Origin: Actinomycetota bacterium
Lineage (GTDB): Bacteria; Actinomycetota; Acidimicrobiia; Acidimicrobiales; Ilumatobacteraceae
Assembly: GCA_009701105.1 (NCBI GenBank)
Contig: WLKU01000055.1
Coordinates: forward strand, 1-8,075
Direction of reading: 5' to 3'
Length of the DNA stretch: 8,075 nt
How positions within the stretch are numbered: position 1 is the stretch's first letter; each line of letters opens with the position of its first letter. The notes beneath the pieces are model-generated. The model worked only from the letters and a program-made list of their open reading frames with translations, was not told where the DNA came from and made no database searches. The position numbers and the translations under genes are program-made. This document shows positions 6,548 through 8,075 of the stretch, in pieces.

Positions 6548-7436
6548 AGCCGAGGCTGATGACTGGTGCCTTGAGATTGTCGGACAGCCATGTCTGCACG
6601 ATGGCAGCAAGTTCGCCTGAGTCTTTCATCGCTGTCAAAGCCACGTTGACACAATCGACAAGCGGATTGTCAAGGTCGAAGACCAATCCAAATTGGTCGG
6701 CCTCGGTGCCTTCACCGGCAGGAAACTGTCCAATTACGGTTGACCCTTCAATTTCTACAGCACTGATGTAGAGCGCTGTTGGCAAGTCGACAACGATTGC
6801 ATCAATCTGCTTGGCCTCGAGTGCTGCTTTTGCTGCAGCGTTGTCGTCATAGACATAAGGCTCTGTTGTTGGAGCGATGTTGTCGATAAGGAATTGCAAG
6901 CTGGTGGTGCCGGACTGCACGCCAAACTTGAGGGCCTTCAGAGCCTCGAGTGTTGTTGCACCTGCAGCGGCAGAGTCGGCGTAGCCAACAATTGCTTGAT
7001 TGGTCGAATAGTAGGAGTCGCTAAACGAAACTGTCTGCTTGCGCTCGTCAGTGATGGAGTACTGCTGCAAGTTGAAGTCAAAGTTTTTTGCTCCTGGTTG
7101 TACGGCTTCGTCGAAGCTTGTACGCACCCAGGCAACATTTGCTGCATCAAAACCCATTGCTGTTGCAACCGCGTATGCAACTGCTGCTTCGAAGCCTTCA
7201 CCAGATTCTGGTGCGTCATTTTCGACCCAGGGCGAGAACGCTGGGTTGCCAGTGCCGATGGTCAGGGTTCCTTCGGCAAGAGTTTTTCCGGTGGTGCATT
7301 CGTTGCCAGTTCCACTCGATACTGCAGCGGCGGCGGTGGTGTCGGCTGACGAATCGCTGCTTCCGCAGGCGCCCAAAGTCAGGGACCCGATTGCCACGAG
7401 GGCAAGAAGGGTACGTTTGTTGGCTGATTTACGCAT
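6546..7436 (-). CDS. Amino acid ABC transporter substrate-binding lipoprotein
   Basis: This is the extracellular, lipid-anchored receptor of the uptake system, a family 3 solute-binding protein. The 296-residue precursor has a lipoprotein signal: basic start, hydrophobic stretch 9-20, lipobox LGAC with lipidated Cys24, then a Ser/Ala/Thr-rich tether (25-45). The bilobed domain runs from about 50 to 290 with the usual landmarks: GFEAAVAYAVA (81-91), SITDERKQTVSFSDSYY (127-143), FGVQSGTTSLQFL (171-183) and IDAIVVDLPTALY (211-223). Cys47 and Cys262 are the only other cysteines and could form a disulfide clamping the N-terminus to the second lobe. Ligand specificity cannot be read; a polar amino acid is expected. 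AAGG lies ten bases before the ATG. It is first in the operon, as is common when binding protein is needed in excess. Confidence 0.93.
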   Translation of the reverse strand: MRKSANKRTLLALVAIGSLTLGACGSSDSSADTTAAAAVSSGTGNECTTGKTLAEGTLTIGTGNPAFSPWVENDAPESGEGFEAAVAYAVATAMGFDAANVAWVRTSFDEAVQPGAKNFDFNLQQYSITDERKQTVSFSDSYYSTNQAIVGYADSAAAGATTLEALKALKFGVQSGTTSLQFLIDNIAPTTEPYVYDDNAAAKAALEAKQIDAIVVDLPTALYISAVEIEGSTVIGQFPAGEGTEADQFGLVFDLDNPLVDCVNVALTAMKDSGELAAIVQTWLSDNLKAPVISLG

Positions 7437-7508
7437 AAATTATGAACCTTTCGATAGTGGTTCGCCCAACACTAGTTGAGCCTCGGGCCGTGTCATAGGC
7501 TGAGGGGC
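7437..7508. promoter_or_regulatory. Divergent intergenic region with hairpin over the downstream ribosome binding site
   Basis: This 72-nt gap must serve both the transporter operon and the ferritin-like gene. On the minus strand TTGGGC is followed 17 nt later by TTCATA, or 19 nt later by CATAAT just before the ATG; neither is a strong promoter. On the + strand CCTCGGGCC (7481-7489) can pair with GGCTGAGG (7498-7505) over 8 bp, with one G-U and one bulged G and an 8-nt loop. That covers the GAGG that precedes the ATG at 7509. Confidence 0.4.
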
Positions 7509-8075
7509 ATGACTATTACCCACGCCAGCAACGAGGAAATCATCGGTCGTTCAGAGATCAATGACATTGAGGCAATTCTCAGCGTCGTGAATACCGATCC
7601 GAACGAAGTGCAACACAGTGTCAAGGGCGGTGGCGACACCATCTTTACTTGGGACTATTCACTTGCTCGTCCACAACTTCGCAAGTTGTACGAAAAGGCA
7701 AAGACTGGTCAATGGAATGGCTCCACCGACCTCGACTGGAGCACGTCGGTTGACATCGAGAAGACAATTACTGCAGACCAACTGCTCATTGGTAGTGGCA
7801 TCGACCCTTCGCTTTATGCAAATACTCCGCTTGCAAAATGGAACGACAAAGAATGGTTGGAGTTTGGTATCGAGTCGCGTCGATGGACGTTGTCGCAGTT
7901 TTTGCACGGCGAACAGGGTGCGCTCATTTGCACGGCCAAAATTGTGGAGACCGTCCCTTGGTATGACGCAAAGTTGTACGCAAGCACACAAGTAGTAGAC
8001 GAGGCGCGTCACGTTGAAGTTTTCGCACGCTACCTCGACGAGAAAATGGGTGGCATGTACCCGGTCAATGCTCAC
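7509..8075 (+). CDS. Ferritin-like diiron protein (5' part, runs off the window)
   Basis: The 189 visible residues belong to a ferritin-like/R2-like four-helix protein that probably binds a di-metal centre. LYEKAKTGQWN (60-70) and DLDWS (74-78) are the lead-in typical of this group. The first helix carries Glu135 in HGEQGAL. A later helix carries DEARHVEVFARYL (164-176) with the ExxH pair Glu165 and His168. The remaining ligands should lie beyond 8075. Related families include AurF-like N-oxygenases, R2-like oxidases and uncharacterised actinobacterial ferritin-like proteins; the visible part does not choose between them. The ATG at 7509 is the only sensible start: the frame has no other Met until residue 180. 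GAGGGG ends one base before it, an unusually tight spacing, and may be masked by a hairpin. It is divergent from the transporter operon. Confidence 0.82.
   Translation, partial: MTITHASNEEIIGRSEINDIEAILSVVNTDPNEVQHSVKGGGDTIFTWDYSLARPQLRKLYEKAKTGQWNGSTDLDWSTSVDIEKTITADQLLIGSGIDPSLYANTPLAKWNDKEWLEFGIESRRWTLSQFLHGEQGALICTAKIVETVPWYDAKLYASTQVVDEARHVEVFARYLDEKMGGMYPVNAH

Noticed and set aside
6894..7349. A Cys-rich + strand open frame inside the binding-protein gene
   Set aside because: It lacks a ribosome binding site and homology. The Cys codons mirror Ala/Thr codons of the lipoprotein on the other strand.
1..8075. CRISPR arrays, tRNA/rRNA genes, insertion sequences, prophage or defence genes
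   Set aside because: No spaced repeats, cloverleaf sequences, transposase or recombinase motifs, or terminal inverted repeats were seen; gaps between genes are all under 80 nt.

Overview
The window reads as chromosomal DNA of a mid-GC actinobacterium. The indicators are dapB directly after another gene's end, a DedA/VTT-like protein of a type I associate with Actinomycetota, a short Cys/Lys motif in a secreted protein, an AMP-dependent fatty acyl-CoA synthetase, and at least one promoter placed so that the mRNA would be leaderless. A planktonic, Acidimicrobiia-like lineage is my best guess, but that is inference. No rRNA, tRNA, CRISPR array, transposase, phage gene or integrase is visible.

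Layout, left to right. (1) The 3' end of an unidentified + strand gene (1-66), then dapB (117-878), the dihydrodipicolinate reductase of lysine and diaminopimelate synthesis. (2) A secreted protein with a degenerate M23/LytM-like domain (954-1931, +), with its own sigma70-type promoter 7 nt upstream of the ATG. (3) Two minus-strand genes: a DedA/VTT-like membrane protein (3217-2627) and a Tpx-type peroxiredoxin (2554-1928). The peroxiredoxin carries a 44-residue N-terminal tail that is half lysine. Its stop codon overlaps that of the secreted protein by 4 bp. (4) A fatty acyl-CoA synthetase (3290-4918, +), divergent from the DedA-like gene. (5) A minus-strand polar amino acid ABC transporter operon running 7436 to 4954: lipoprotein binding protein, permease, ATPase. 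The ATPase start overlaps the permease stop (ATGA). The permease has no ATG/GTG/TTG start at the position its N-terminus requires and most plausibly starts at an ACG behind an AAGGA ribosome binding site. (6) The start of a ferritin-like diiron protein (7509 to the window end, +), divergent from the transporter.

The genes are mostly core metabolism and transport, and I see no multi-gene novel system. The two points most worth following are the histone-tail-like lysine extension on the peroxiredoxin, which suggests a nucleic-acid-associated peroxidase, and the near-cognate start of the ABC permease. Secondary points are the leaderless promoter, the degenerate peptidase, and a hairpin that would cover the ribosome binding site of the ferritin-like gene.
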